This document shows positions 30,079 to 41,600 of a stretch of 64,000 nt of DNA, piece by piece. How positions within the stretch are numbered: the first letter of the stretch is position 1; every line of letters starts with the position of its first letter. Source of the stretch: Pictodentalium vernedei (taxonomy: Eukaryota > Mollusca > Scaphopoda > Dentaliida > Dentaliidae); NCBI GenBank assembly GCA_031216915.1, contig CM062294.1:387429217-387493216 (forward strand), read 5' to 3'. A program made the translations under genes and the position numbers. The notes under the pieces are model-generated. The model was not told the origin of the DNA and made no database searches. It saw only the letters and a list, made by a program, of their open reading frames with translations.

Positions 30079-30306
30079 GTTAAAAAATTTATAGTAATTT
30101 ATATATTTTTTATACTTACCAATGACCCAGACTTGGCTGGTGCTAACTCTAACAAAACCAGGGCCAAACACAAATTTTGCCCCCCAATCCCCAAAATTTG
30201 CATCCAAAACAAAAAGAAATCATGTCCTAAAGGACCTCCATACTACGCCTCTACTGCGCATGCGCAGTGACGCAGACGTCCCGAAATTGGCGCCAATTAT
30301 CATTCT
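30079..30306 (-). repeat. Left inverted terminal repeat of DIRS copy C
   Basis: Nearly identical to 15905-16133. It contains TGCGCATGCGCA at 30255-30266. The flank before it is CCAGAAAA. Confidence 0.94.
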
Positions 30307-30381
30307 TACTGGCAGTGCCTGGTCAGCGCTATGTACTCAGCGGGGAGGCAAGAGTTCCCAACTCCAGGGAGGGCCATCCCC

Positions 30382-30463
30382 GTCTGGGTCATTGGTAAGT
30401 ATAAAAAATATATAAATTACTATAAATTTTTTAACATTTTTATACTGTACCAATGACCCAGAC
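30382..30463 (-). repeat. ICR of DIRS copy C
   Basis: Same layout and junction (TTTAAC-ATTTTT) as in B. Confidence 0.94.
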
Positions 30464-31064
30464 TTAGCTGAATAGTAAACAGGCTGGAGGGCCTAGGACA
30501 TAGAGGAAAATCCAATAAGCTCAACTATATAGTAAAGAGGTAACCCCTTAAGGAGAAAAAGAGTATTAGGCTTTACATGTATCTTTCTTATTTAATATTA
30601 AATTAGAAAGATACACTACCCTTAATAATTGAGCACAATAACATTCATGTTCTCTATTAACATCCAGTATAACCCTTATACTAATTATTTTTAAAGCAAG
30701 CCAATAAATAAAGTAGTCCAGAGAATTGAGACTCTTTATAGTCATTTAAAAGTGTCCGAGTATTGTATATTAAAGCCCGTTTGACACTTGACATATACAA
30801 ATGCTTCACACCGAGCTACACTTTAAAAATAAGACATGAATGAATTTAAACATTAATATTACACTTTAAAACCATCACGGAAGCGACTCAGAAATACTGA
30901 CTTGGAGGAGGCATTCCCTTGCTTTTCACTATAAAGCAGGTGACCTAAGGGAACACCCTCCCCCCCCTTCCCCTTGCCCTGGGTCAAATAGCCCAGAGCG
31001 AAGAGGGCAGCAGGACGGAGTCACTGCCGGAACAGAAAGCCTACATAACTATAGTTGCAACTGT

Positions 31065-33944
31065 TTAGTGGACAACATTCTGAGCAACAGATAACGGACC
31101 TAAACAATGCAGGTCTCCAGAAATGGACTCAATATTTCTGAGATAAAAATTCGTGAATGTGGATGGCTGAGACCAATAAGCAGCCTTCATTAAATCTGTA
31201 ATAGCAACACTATTAGCATAAGCCCAGGAAGTAGAAAGACCTCTTACTTCATGAGCAGAAATCTTAAGCACAGACTGTTGAGAAGAAGATAAAGCTTCAT
31301 AAGCAGTACGGATAGTTAACTGAATCCATCTAGCAATAGAATGGACTGAAATGTCCTTTCTATTAGGCATCAAAGACAGAAAGAAACGTTTCCGTCCCTT
31401 TCTGATAAACTGAGATCTCTGTTTATAGATACGTAGTGCTCTAACAGGACAGAGTAAAGGCCTACGCCCGTCTGAAGACGGAAGAGCCTTAATAACAATA
31501 GGTTCCGGATATTTATTAGGAGCCTGATTCTTAGCTAAAAAACCCACATTAGTAGTGAAGGTGATAGTGTTCCCAACACTACGATAATGAGAACCATCCA
31601 CCGATAGTGCATGACGCTCACTGACTCTTCTGGCAGAAGAGAAAGCTAAGAGAAAAGCTGTCTTATAAGATAAGAATTTGAAATCTACAGTCCCAAGAGG
31701 TTCAAATGGCTTTTCCTTCAATTTAAGGAGAACCCAAGCTAAATTCCACTTAGGAATTAATCTAAGAGTTCTGGGTCTATTTATCGAAAAGTTTCTAACC
31801 AACTTCGATAAAGAGACATTAGATCCAATTTGTAAACTATCATGATGTGCATAGGTATCAGATAACATAGATCTATAACCCTTTATAGTAACAGGCTGCA
31901 GTTTGATTTCGTCAAACAAGTATACTAGAAAGTTTGCAATGTCTGGTATAGAGGGATCAAATATATCTACAGAATGATCCCTACACCAACGACGAAAAAC
32001 CTTCCACTTAGCCGCATAGTTTAGCGAAGAGGAGGTCCTCCTACAGTTAGAAATCGCGTCCACTGCTCGTCCTGTAAAGTGCTTGCCATGCAAGAAGGAC
32101 CGCACAACGGAAAAACGTGAAGGTTGAGACCTTGCGGGTTGTGATGGAGTTGGCGCGATTTCCCCTGCGAAAGAAGATCCTCCCGTGGAGGAAGCTTCCG
32201 CGGTAGGTCCTACCTGAGTAGATTTATCCATGGTCTCTGTGGCGACAGAGATGCTACCAACAGAATCTTGCACTGAGATTGTTTTATCTTTAGCAATACT
32301 TGTTGAATTAACGGCGCTGGAGGATACGCATATCCTATCATTCCGTCCCAAGGGATCGACAGAGCGTCTACTGCAAAAGCTCTTGGATCCGGACACGGAG
32401 ACACATACGTCTGCAACTGATTGTTGAGATGTGTCGCAAATAAGTCTATCATTGGCCGTTCCCATTGGTAGCAAATCTGATTGAATACTTGTTTGTTGAG
32501 AGTCCACTCCGACGGCAACAAGCGATCCTTTCGTGAAAGGGAGTCTGCTAGCACATTCAGACGACCCGGTATGTGACGGACCGAAAGAAGAACGTGATGT
32601 TCTAACGCAAACAGAAGGATTCTTTCCGTTAGATTGAACAACAGAACTGAATGAGTGCCTCCCTGATTCCGTATATACGCCACTACTGTCGTATTGTCGG
32701 ATAGGATTTGGACATGAGCATCGTGAATAATGTCCATCCAGTGACGTAACGCAAGCCAAATTGACATCATTTCCTTGATGTTTATGTGCTTGCACAGGAA
32801 TTGCGGATCCCAAAGACCCTGGCATCTCAAATCCGTTGGGATTAATGATGCACCCCAACCTGTTTGACTGGCATCCGTCATAACGGTAAAACTCGGATCC
32901 GGCAACTGCAGCGGAACTCCTTGAGTTAACCACTGAATGTTTGCCCAAGTCTGTATCTCTTGTTTCACTTGATCTGACAAGAGAACGTCTACATCGAGCG
33001 AATGAATTTTCACACTCCAATTCTGAGTCAGGAAAATTTGAAGAGGACGTGTGCGTAACCGCCCCATCGGAATGAGATCCGCGGTGGCTCCGCACAGACC
33101 TATCAGTCTCATAAATTCTCTCGCCGTGACTTTGTCTGCGTGCAGACAATAGCGAGCGTAACAACTGACTAATTTCGCTCTGGTTAACGGCAGACGAACG
33201 AGATTGTTGTGCGTCTCGAAGCTCATTCCCAGATGAGTGAATGACTTGGACGGCACCAGATCCGACTTCTCCTCGTTTACTATAAAACCGAGACGTCGGA
33301 GCAATAGAAGAAGATTCTGAACATCGTTCTGAAGCGTTAACTCGTTGCCGTACCTCTGAAGAATGTCGTCCAGGTAGGCCGACGTTACCGCAGACGAATG
33401 AGCTCGGAAGTAGATCATTACCGAGTTCATTACCCGAATGAAAGCCCAGGGTGCTAGATTCAATCCGAAGCACATCGCCCGGAATTGATACACCACTCCT
33501 AGGACTGCGAAGCGTAGATACTTTCGGAATGTCGGATGTACCATGACGTGAAAGTACGCATCTTTGAGATCTATGCTCGTTGCATAATCGTTCACCCGAA
33601 TACTCGCTCTGACCGATCGAATCGTCTCCATATAAAACTTCGGAGCGACGATCAGCTTGTTTATCCAGCTCAAATCTATGACTGGACGGAACGAGCCGTC
33701 TGGTTTTGGAACCAGAAACAGATGGCTGTAGGATCCCGGAGATTCCTGGTTTTCTACGACCTCTACCGCGTTCTTCATTAAAAGAGACTGCACCTCTGAT
33801 AACAGAGCGTCTCTTTTCTATGGATTTGACGGAAGATGAGTCCACTTTGGACTTTGAGTTAATGGAGGCTTTCGTTTGAAGGATATCTTTAGACCTTCCG
33901 AAGTCACTCCTCTCACCCAAGGGTCGTCCGTAATCGACGCCCAC
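31065..33944 (-). CDS. DIRS tyrosine recombinase ORF, copy C
   Basis: A 959-codon frame, colinear with the 962-codon frame of copy B. The C-terminal 345 residues are the recombinase, with ARRVSE, HEVRGLSTSW and NFYLRN. The N-terminal two thirds runs across the RT ORF in another frame and again remains open throughout. The recombinase part looks whole. Confidence 0.88.
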   Translation of the reverse strand: MGVDYGRPLGERSDFGRSKDILQTKASINSKSKVDSSSVKSIEKRRSVIRGAVSFNEERGRGRRKPGISGILQPSVSGSKTRRLVPSSHRFELDKQADRRSEVLYGDDSIGQSEYSGERLCNEHRSQRCVLSRHGTSDIPKVSTLRSPRSGVSIPGDVLRIESSTLGFHSGNELGNDLLPSSFVCGNVGLPGRHSSEVRQRVNASERCSESSSIAPTSRFYSKRGEVGSGAVQVIHSSGNELRDAQQSRSSAVNQSEISQLLRSLLSARRQSHGERIYETDRSVRSHRGSHSDGAVTHTSSSNFPDSELECENSFARCRRSLVRSSETRDTDLGKHSVVNSRSSAAVAGSEFYRYDGCQSNRLGCIINPNGFEMPGSLGSAIPVQAHKHQGNDVNLACVTSLDGHYSRCSCPNPIRQYDSSGVYTESGRHSFSSVVQSNGKNPSVCVRTSRSSFGPSHTGSSECASRLPFTKGSLVAVGVDSQQTSIQSDLLPMGTANDRLICDTSQQSVADVCVSVSGSKSFCSRRSVDPLGRNDRICVSSSAVNSTSIAKDKTISVQDSVGSISVATETMDKSTQVGPTAEASSTGGSSFAGEIAPTPSQPARSQPSRFSVVRSFLHGKHFTGRAVDAISNCRRTSSSLNYAAKWKVFRRWCRDHSVDIFDPSIPDIANFLVYLFDEIKLQPVTIKGYRSMLSDTYAHHDSLQIGSNVSLSKLVRNFSINRPRTLRLIPKWNLAWVLLKLKEKPFEPLGTVDFKFLSYKTAFLLAFSSARRVSERHALSVDGSHYRSVGNTITFTTNVGFLAKNQAPNKYPEPIVIKALPSSDGRRPLLCPVRALRIYKQRSQFIRKGRKRFFLSLMPNRKDISVHSIARWIQLTIRTAYEALSSSQQSVLKISAHEVRGLSTSWAYANSVAITDLMKAAYWSQPSTFTNFYLRNIESISGDLHCLGPLSVAQNVVH

Positions 33945-34315
33945 TCTTGTGAAAAGCTCGACAACCTTCCGCCAACCGGAACGCGATAGAGGTTTAAGCC
34001 ATCACCTCCTGGACCTGCGAGGCCTGCGGTAGGAGAAACCACGTCTTCCACGACCCGCACCTCGCCTCGTCGACCTCGGGGCGTCCGACGGATTGTCCCG
34101 GCCTGAAGGACGTCCCGAACGAGAGTCGCTATCCTGACGGTCTCTCGAATAAGACCAAGAGAACGCACCGGAACCTCTCTTGGGTGCATTAGACCCAGAA
34201 GTGCCTGTCTTATTCGTGTCTGCTGTATCCGACTTCTTAGGAGCAGATCTGAACAACAGAGAATCATTAGCTTTCTTTTTAATTTTATCATAAATAGCGG
34301 AAAGCTTGCCGTCAA
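32210..34315 (-). pseudogene. DIRS RT-RNase H-methyltransferase region, copy C
   Basis: Colinear with 17994-20162 of copy B and carrying the same RT (YLDDILQRY), RNase H (TDASQTGWG, SDNTTVVAYI) and methyltransferase-like (DLFATHLN, GYAYPP) blocks. It is broken about once or twice, so copy C is probably not autonomous despite its youth. Confidence 0.85.
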
Positions 34316-36142
34316 AGAGAAGTTCTCCTGAGACCGAAGCGACTCTAAGAGAGTTCTTCACCTTAGAATCCACTAGTGTGGATGTAGCTAGGGCTGCGTC
34401 ACGTCTAACCAACTCCAGATTTGCCACTGAAAGGGCGGAGTTACACGTGGAATAAGCTACTGCCCTTGAAAGAAGTCTTAAAGAGGATTGTATATCCTGA
34501 AACTCTTTCCCCTGAAGGCGCAGTGATAACGCCTTAGTAAGGTGATCTGCGTAAGATAAGGCATCTAAATTGGCTCTGTTAGACGCAATAGCTGTTTCCA
34601 ACACCGCGGTTGGAACAGAAGCTGACGACGGTAATGATAGCTCTAAGTCTTCCGCCTCGTCGTCCATACGCAGAGGAACTCTCGGTATACCCTGTCCTGC
34701 CGTATCGAATTTATTCCTTGCATTAATGAAAGGCAGGTTGAGAGTATTAGCAGACAAGAAACCTGCTTTCCCCGTCCTGGAAGCAAGTTTAAATATAGCG
34801 TCGTTCAATAATTCAAATGTTCTTGCAACATTATTGGACTGCGACGGAAACTCGGGAGCGATGTCCCTGAACCGCTCAAAAAATTCAGAGTCCAATGACG
34901 CTATAATTCTCTTGTCCGGAAGCGCAGCAGTCTGGCCCGACGGAACAACTTGAGGGAGAAAGTGCCGGATGAAGTCCACGGCAGCTTTATGTTGTTCCGA
35001 AAGGGATAGCTCCAAGTCATCCGTATCCCTTTCACCATCCGGTCGGACCTCATGATGTTCCCGGTCGTCCGCCCCCGATGCTTCGGCGGAGCGTACCGAC
35101 CCAGCGCCGTCGGATAATTCTCGATCCGACACCGTTTCTGTAGGCTGCTGGGATGCTGCGATAAGCTGTGCTATCTGCACATGAATGTCCGGCGTCGAGA
35201 CCTGCGGAGGCGCAGTCTTTCGCTGCTTCGCTGAGGGCAGCTCCGCATCAGATGGCTCCCGCATACTTTTCCTATGCGAACGTCCAGAGTCCATCGGTCT
35301 CAAATCCCTGGCTGCCGGATGGTGTGACCTGGTCGCCGAAGAATCCTTCATCGGCGAAGCTGGTAATATATCGGCGGTCACGCAGCCAAGGTGCGGTCGT
35401 GTGCGCTGACGAGAAGAGGAAGCCTTAACAGTCTCTGCGGACTGCTTATACAACGGAGCGTCCCGAGCAATGGACGTATGCTCCGCTAAAGACACATTTT
35501 GTACCACAACATCTGGTCCCAGATGTTGTTGTACGAGAGAGGGGCCTCTCTCGCTCGCGGCCCGGCTGGACCAGGACGAGCTAGGAACAGGACTCAAAGG
35601 CTTCCTCCGTTCTCGCTTACTATCCGCCGTCACTGGGTGTGCATCTATTATATTTATAGTGCTCGCATCACCCAAAATTTCCTCTTGGACCGCATCGGAC
35701 GAATCCGGCTGCCGAACCATTCGGTGAATGGACGCTACACCGGGCGAGCTAGCGGACGACATTTGTCTAATCTCCATGAGCACTTTTGCCGCTAGCTCTG
35801 AATTCATTTGTGACGATGGACGCACACTTGAAGAAGATAACATGGAAACATCACCCTGTTCTGGTTCCTCTGAAATAGAAACTGAGAGAGTAGAGTGACC
35901 ATGCGGAGAAAGAGCCGGAATCGCTTTTTCTCCAGAAACAACATATCGTGACACATGTTTCCAATGTTTCTCATCCCAATTTCACATATAGGACAGGGAT
36001 TAATGCGAGAACACTGACTACAATTAATACAATGATCATGAAAGTCAGAGGAAGATTTCTTCCTATTACAATTTGAACAATGTCCCTTCATTGTGAAAGA
36101 ACAACAATAAGTCCTAGTTACTCGCAAAAACCCCTGACACAA
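34002..36142 (-). pseudogene. DIRS gag-like region, copy C
   Basis: Colinear with the gag-like ORF of B, including the N-terminal Cys/His cluster, the central FFERFRDIAPEF and LPFINARNKF blocks and the basic tail. About one break. Confidence 0.85.
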
Positions 36143-37177
36143 AGATACATAATAACATGATCCATTAATAAATGAAAAAACAATTGCAAAACAAAATAAT
36201 TTTGAAAAAATATTTTTTCAGCGAAGCCCAAGTTGCTGAAAAGTAACGTTGAGCCCCGATGGATCCGATGGCAAAGTGTGGTCAAAAATGTTAAATTTAT
36301 ATTAAATAATTAATGAGACACTTTCGGATAATATAAATGTATCTTATAGTGAGATAAACTACAGCAAAGGCAAACAGCCCCCCTCAAAAAAGGCTGTTGC
36401 CAATGAAAACAAACAGTGTAAAAACACCAGAAAACATGACTCCAGGCACTGAAAAAACTGGCCCGGAATCAGTCATCAATTACACTCTATCTGATGCAAA
36501 ACAAAGACTCCCAGGGGAGAATCTGTAGAACATCAGATGGAAGATGCAGAACACAAACGTTATACACCCATGGGTGAAAACGTAACTATGGGGAAAATAA
36601 CAGAAAACATTCTGTAACCAAGCAACTCTCCCAGGAAATTTTAGAAATGAAATTTCTCAAAAATATGCCAAAAGCATGGGAGAATTGCAAGGGGGGACTT
36701 TAGAAGGCTAGGGGAGAGGAAACACTGAATAAGCAGTGCAACAATTAGCAAGAATGACAACAAGAGGCCCATGCCTCGAAAATAGGCAACTTAACATAAT
36801 TTCATCAAAAAATTTTAAGTACAGCCCTGATTATTTTTATCACTTCTTTTTCCTCTCCTCCTTCTATCCTCCTTAGAATCACATTTTCTCCAAAAATTAC
36901 GTGTCTGGCATCCTTTAAACTGAGATTTACAAGCACAAAGATCAGTGAGATGTTGACTGATGAAGGGCCAAACAGAGAATGATAATTGGCGCCAATTTCG
37001 GGACGTCTGCGTCACTGCGAATGCGCAGTAGTGGCGTAGTATGGAGGTCCTTTAGGACATGATTTCTTTTTGTTTTGGATGCAAATTTTGGGGATTGGGG
37101 GGCAAAATTTGTGTTTGGCCCTGGTTTTGTTAGAGTTAGAACCAGCCAAGTCTGGGTCATTGGTACAGTATAAAAAT
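36143..37177 (-). repeat. Leader and right inverted terminal repeat of DIRS copy C
   Basis: The leader is 36143-36974 and the right repeat is 36975-37177, ending GTATAAAAAT. The palindrome near 37016-37027 is slightly altered (TGCGAATGCGCA). The flank after it is ATATTTCAAG. Confidence 0.9.
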
Positions 37178-37325
37178 ATATTTCAAGTTCAAGGTCACTG
37201 TGACCTTAACTTTTGGCACAAGCATCCCAACATAAATTGGGTTCTTCCTCTCATCATACCCAACCCACCTGTCAAGTTTGGTTTGGATCAGGCAAGCAGA
37301 ACTTCAATTAGAGAGTAGAAATATT
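37178..37325. repeat. Tandem repeat unit with ERE-like palindrome
   Basis: The continuation of the array at 29650-30078, separated by copy C. It contains AGGTCACTGTGACCT at 37192-37206, which matches the consensus estrogen-type response element (AGGTCA, three bases, TGACCT). This is likely a by-product of the repeat sequence. Confidence 0.7.
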
Positions 37326-37705
37326 TTTGGTGGGGGTGGGTGTGGGGGAGGTGTGGGGGGGGGGGGAAGTGGGGAGGGTTGAGGGATTAAAGTGCAAATA
37401 ATCTGAATGGCAATTTTTGTGAATAGCACTGGCCAGATATCGTCATTAATCCTCTCTACACTGATGTCGAAATTTCAAAATTTCAAATAGCAAATTCTTC
37501 CCTTAAGTTCTTTGTTGCATTATGGGAAAAATTTTCTGCTTGAAATTTTGGTATTTTGATATTAGTGTGCGAGGGTTAAGTTTGGTAATGGGTATATCAA
37601 CAAAACCTTAACTCTTTACCTCACAAATTGCCCACATCCTCCATCTGCGTAATTTACACATTCGGCAGTTGAAAAAAAAGGTTTTTTGATACGAATTTCA
37701 AGAAA
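37326..37705. other. G-rich low-complexity tract and plain intron
   Basis: 37326-37384 is a G/T simple-sequence tract including a run of 13 Gs. 37385-37705 is AT-rich intron with no recognised feature. It ends CAAGAAA at the copy E insertion point. Confidence 0.7.
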
Positions 37706-37933
37706 GTTAAAAAATTTATAGTAATTTATATATTTTTTATACTTACCAATGACCCAGACATAGCTGGTGCTAACTCTTAAAATATAGGGCCAAACACAAA
37801 TTTTGCCCCCCAATCCCCAAAATTTGCATCTAAAACTAAAGAAAACATGTCCTGAAAGGCCCTCCACACTTCGCCCCTACTGCGCATGCGCAGTGTCAAG
37901 GACGTACCGAAATTGGCGCCATTAATCATTCTA
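37706..37933 (-). repeat. Left inverted terminal repeat of DIRS copy E
   Basis: D-type repeat (ACATAGCTGG, then TTAAAATATAGGG) with TGCGCATGCGCA at 37881-37892. Confidence 0.92.
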
Positions 37934-38007
37934 ATAACCAGTGCCTGGTAAGCGCTATGTACTCAGCGGGGAGGCAAGAGTTCCCAACTCCTGGGAGGGC
38001 CATCCCC

Positions 38008-38089
38008 GTCTGGGTCATTGGTAAGTATAAAAAATATATAAATTACTATAAATTTTTTAACATTTTTATACTGTACCAATGACCCAGAC
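38008..38089 (-). repeat. ICR of DIRS copy E
   Basis: Complement of both element tips, same junction as B, C and D. Confidence 0.92.
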
Positions 38090-38689
38090 ATAGCTGAATA
38101 GTAAAAAGGCTGGAGGGCCAAGGACATAGAGCAAAATGGAATATGCTCAATAAAATAAAATAGAGTCATCCCCTGTAGGGAAAAGAAGTAATAGGCCTTA
38201 CATGTATCTTTCTTATTTTATGTTAAATTAGAAAGATACAACACCTTCCAAAATTGAGCTTCATACATCCATATACTCTATAAATATCCAATATAATCCT
38301 TATACTAATAATTTTTAAAGTAAGCCAATAAATAAAGTAAGTCTAGAGAATAGAGACTCTTATACTCCTAAAAGTGTCTGAGGATTGCATAATCATGTCC
38401 GTTGACATCTGCAATATTCAAAAGCTATACTTTAAAAACTAAGACTTGAATGAATTTTAAAAACCTAAACTTCTCACTAAACAACCATCCCAATAACAGC
38501 TCAGAATTACCAACTCCGGAGGAGGTATCCCCTTGTTTTCATAGTAAAACAGGTGACCCAAGGGAACACCCTCCCCCCCCCCCCCCTTTTTCTTGCCCTG
38601 GGTCAAATAGCCCAGAGCGAAGAGGGCAGCCGAACGGAGACACTGCCGAAACAGACAGCCTACCTAGCTATAGTAGCAACTGTTAAGTG

Positions 38690-41600
38690 AATGACATTCT
38701 GAGCAGTAGATAATAGACCTAACAATAGAGGCCTCCAGAAATGGACTCGATATTTCTGAGATAAAATTCATGAATGTGGATGGCTGAGCGCAATGAGCGG
38801 CCTTCAAAAATCTATAATAGCGACACTATTAATGTAAGCCCAAGAAGTAGAAGAACTCTTACTTCATGAGCCGAAATCTTAAGCACAACTGCTAAGTCAA
38901 TGATATACTATAAGCAGTACCGATAGTTAATAGAATCCATTAACAATAAAATGGAGCGTAACGTCCTTCTACTAGACATCAAAGACAGAAGAAGCTTACG
39001 CCCATAGTAATAAACAGAAATCTGTTTATAAATACATAAACTGTACCCGGAAAGAGTAAAGGCCTATGCCCATACGAAGACGGAAGGACCTTAAAATAAT
39101 AGGTTCCGGATAATAGGAGCCTAACTCTTATGCAACAATCCAACCTAAATAGTAACGGAAGTATTGATTCCGAAACTATGAAAGTGAAAATCATCCATCG
39201 ATAGTGCATGAAACTCACTGACTCTACAGTAAAAGAGAAACCAACAGAATTACTGTCTAAAAGGTCAGAATTGAAAACTACTGTTTCCCGAGGCTCAAAT
39301 GATTACTAAGCTAATTAAGAACCGAAGTTAAAATCCGTATAGGAATTTAATCTAAAGATTCTAAGTCTATTTATCAAAAAGTTACTAACTGACTTAGATA
39401 AAGAGACAAAAGACTCAATTGTAAACTATCGTAGAGTGCATAGGTATGAGGTAACATAAACCTATAACCTAAATAATAACAGGCTGCAGTAGATCTTGTG
39501 AAACAAGTATACTAAAAAAATAGCAATGAGTAGTATGGAGGGATCAACAATATGAACATAATGATCCCTACACCACGACGGAAGAGCCTCCACTTTAGTC
39601 GCATAGAATAGCGAAGAAGAGGATCTCCTATAGTAAGAAATCGCGTCCAAAGCTCGTCCAGTACAGTGCTTACAATGCAATACGGACCACACAACGGAAT
39701 ACATGAAGGTTGCGACCTTGCTGGTTGTGATAAAGATGACACGATTTACCCAGTGAAAAAAGATCCTCACATAGAGGAAGATTTCACGTTAAGACCCACA
39801 GTAGACAAGAGAGTAAATTACTCATGATCTCTGTGAAGATAGAGATGCTATCAACAGAAATGTATAGTGGTTGTTTATCTTAGCAATACCTGCTAAAACA
39901 ACAGCGCCGGAGGATACGCGTATCCTATCATTCCGTCCTATAGATCAATAGAGCGTTAACACTATTAGCTCAGAGATCTGGACAAGCCAACACATACGTC
40001 TGCAATTGATTAGCAAGCTGTGTCATAAATAAATCATCATTGGGCGCTCCCATAGATAGCAAATCTGATTGAATACTTGTTTGTTGAGAGTCCATTCTGA
40101 CAGCAACAAGCGACCCGTAAGAGAACGGGAGTCCGATAAAACAATCAGACGACCCGGAATATGACGGACCAAAACTGAACTTGGTGTACTATAACCAACA
40201 GATGGATTCTTTCCATTAAATTGAATAACGGAAACGAAAGAGTGCCTCCCTGGTTCCGGAGATACGCCACTACTGTCGAATTAAAGGACAGGAATTTGGG
40301 CATGCGTTTCTGAATAATGTTCATGCAATGACATAAAGCAAGCCTAAAAAACATTATTCCGCGGAAGTTAAACTGATAGCTAAAAGACTGCGGAACACAA
40401 AGACCCTGGCACTTCGAATCCGTAGGGCTCAGTATATATCCCAATCTGTTTGACTGGCAACCGTCATAACAGCCACACTCGGGTCCGCCAACTGCGGCGG
40501 CACTCTCTGAGTCAGCCACCGAATGTTTGCCCCAGTCTGAATCTCTTGTAACACTAGAGAGACAAGAGATTGTATAAATCGAGCAATTCATGGATTGCCG
40601 GAAAGTTGCCGTCGAAGAGAAGCTCCTCCGAGAACGAAGCGACTCTGAGAGAGTTCTTAACCTTACTATCCACGCGTGTGGATGTAACTAGGGCTGCGTC
40701 ACGTCTAACCAACTCCAATCAGCCACTGAAGGGCGGAGTTATACGTGAACAAACTACTGCCCTCAAAAGAAATTACATTGAGAATAATATCCCGTAAATC
40801 TTTTCTTGAAGACGTAATGATAACGCCTCAGTAAGGCGGATTACGTATAATAAAGCTTCTAAGTTAAGTCTACTATACATAATGTCGTTCCCAACATTGA
40901 AATTGGAAAAGACATAAACGGCGAAAAAGAATATATGCAGTCTTTAATCACACCATCTAGACGCATATGAACTCTCGGTATGCCCTGCTCTGCCAAAATA
41001 AACTATTTCTAAAAATGATAAAATGGCAGAAATGAGCAACGCGGACAAGAAACTAAACTATCATGCTTAGTAGCAGGCTTGTATATATATATATATATAT
41101 AGCGTCGAAAAATAAAACACATGTTGTAATGACAATATTGGACTGCGTCGGTAAGTCAGGGACAATGTCCCTGTACCGATCGAAAAATCCGAGTCCAATG
41201 ACGCTATAAGTCTCTTATCCAAGATCGCAGCAATGAAGTCCGAAAAATAATCACTGGAAGAAATGCCAGAAGATATGAAAGGCATCTTCCGATACTACTA
41301 AAGGGAAAACTCGAAATCTTTCGAATCCCTTTCGCCATCCTGTCGGACCCTATAAAGCGTTCGATCGTCCGTAGCTGATGCAACCGCGGACCGCACCGAC
41401 CCAGCGCCGTCGGATAATTCCTGATTCGACCGAGAAACTGTCAATTGCTGGGATGCTGCGAAACAACTGTGCTAACTCGGATAGCACGTCCGTCACTGAG
41501 GCCTGAGGAGAAGCGGTCTTACGATGCATTGCCGCTGGAAGCTCCGTGATCGTTACCCCGTGCATACTACCAATATGCGAGCGAACGGAGTGTATAGGCC

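Larger units (their letters stand above)
30079..37177 (-). mobile_element. DIRS retrotransposon copy C
   Basis: A 7099-bp DIRS element with the full set of parts: left terminal repeat (30079-30306), ICR (30382-30463), hairpin (30579-30614), poly-C tract (30960-30967), recombinase, RT-RNase H-methyltransferase and gag-like regions, leader and right terminal repeat (36975-37177). Very similar to B over the whole length, so young. It lies in an intron, within a tandem repeat whose units continue on both sides, with no target duplication. It carries only about two or three breaks. Confidence 0.95.
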
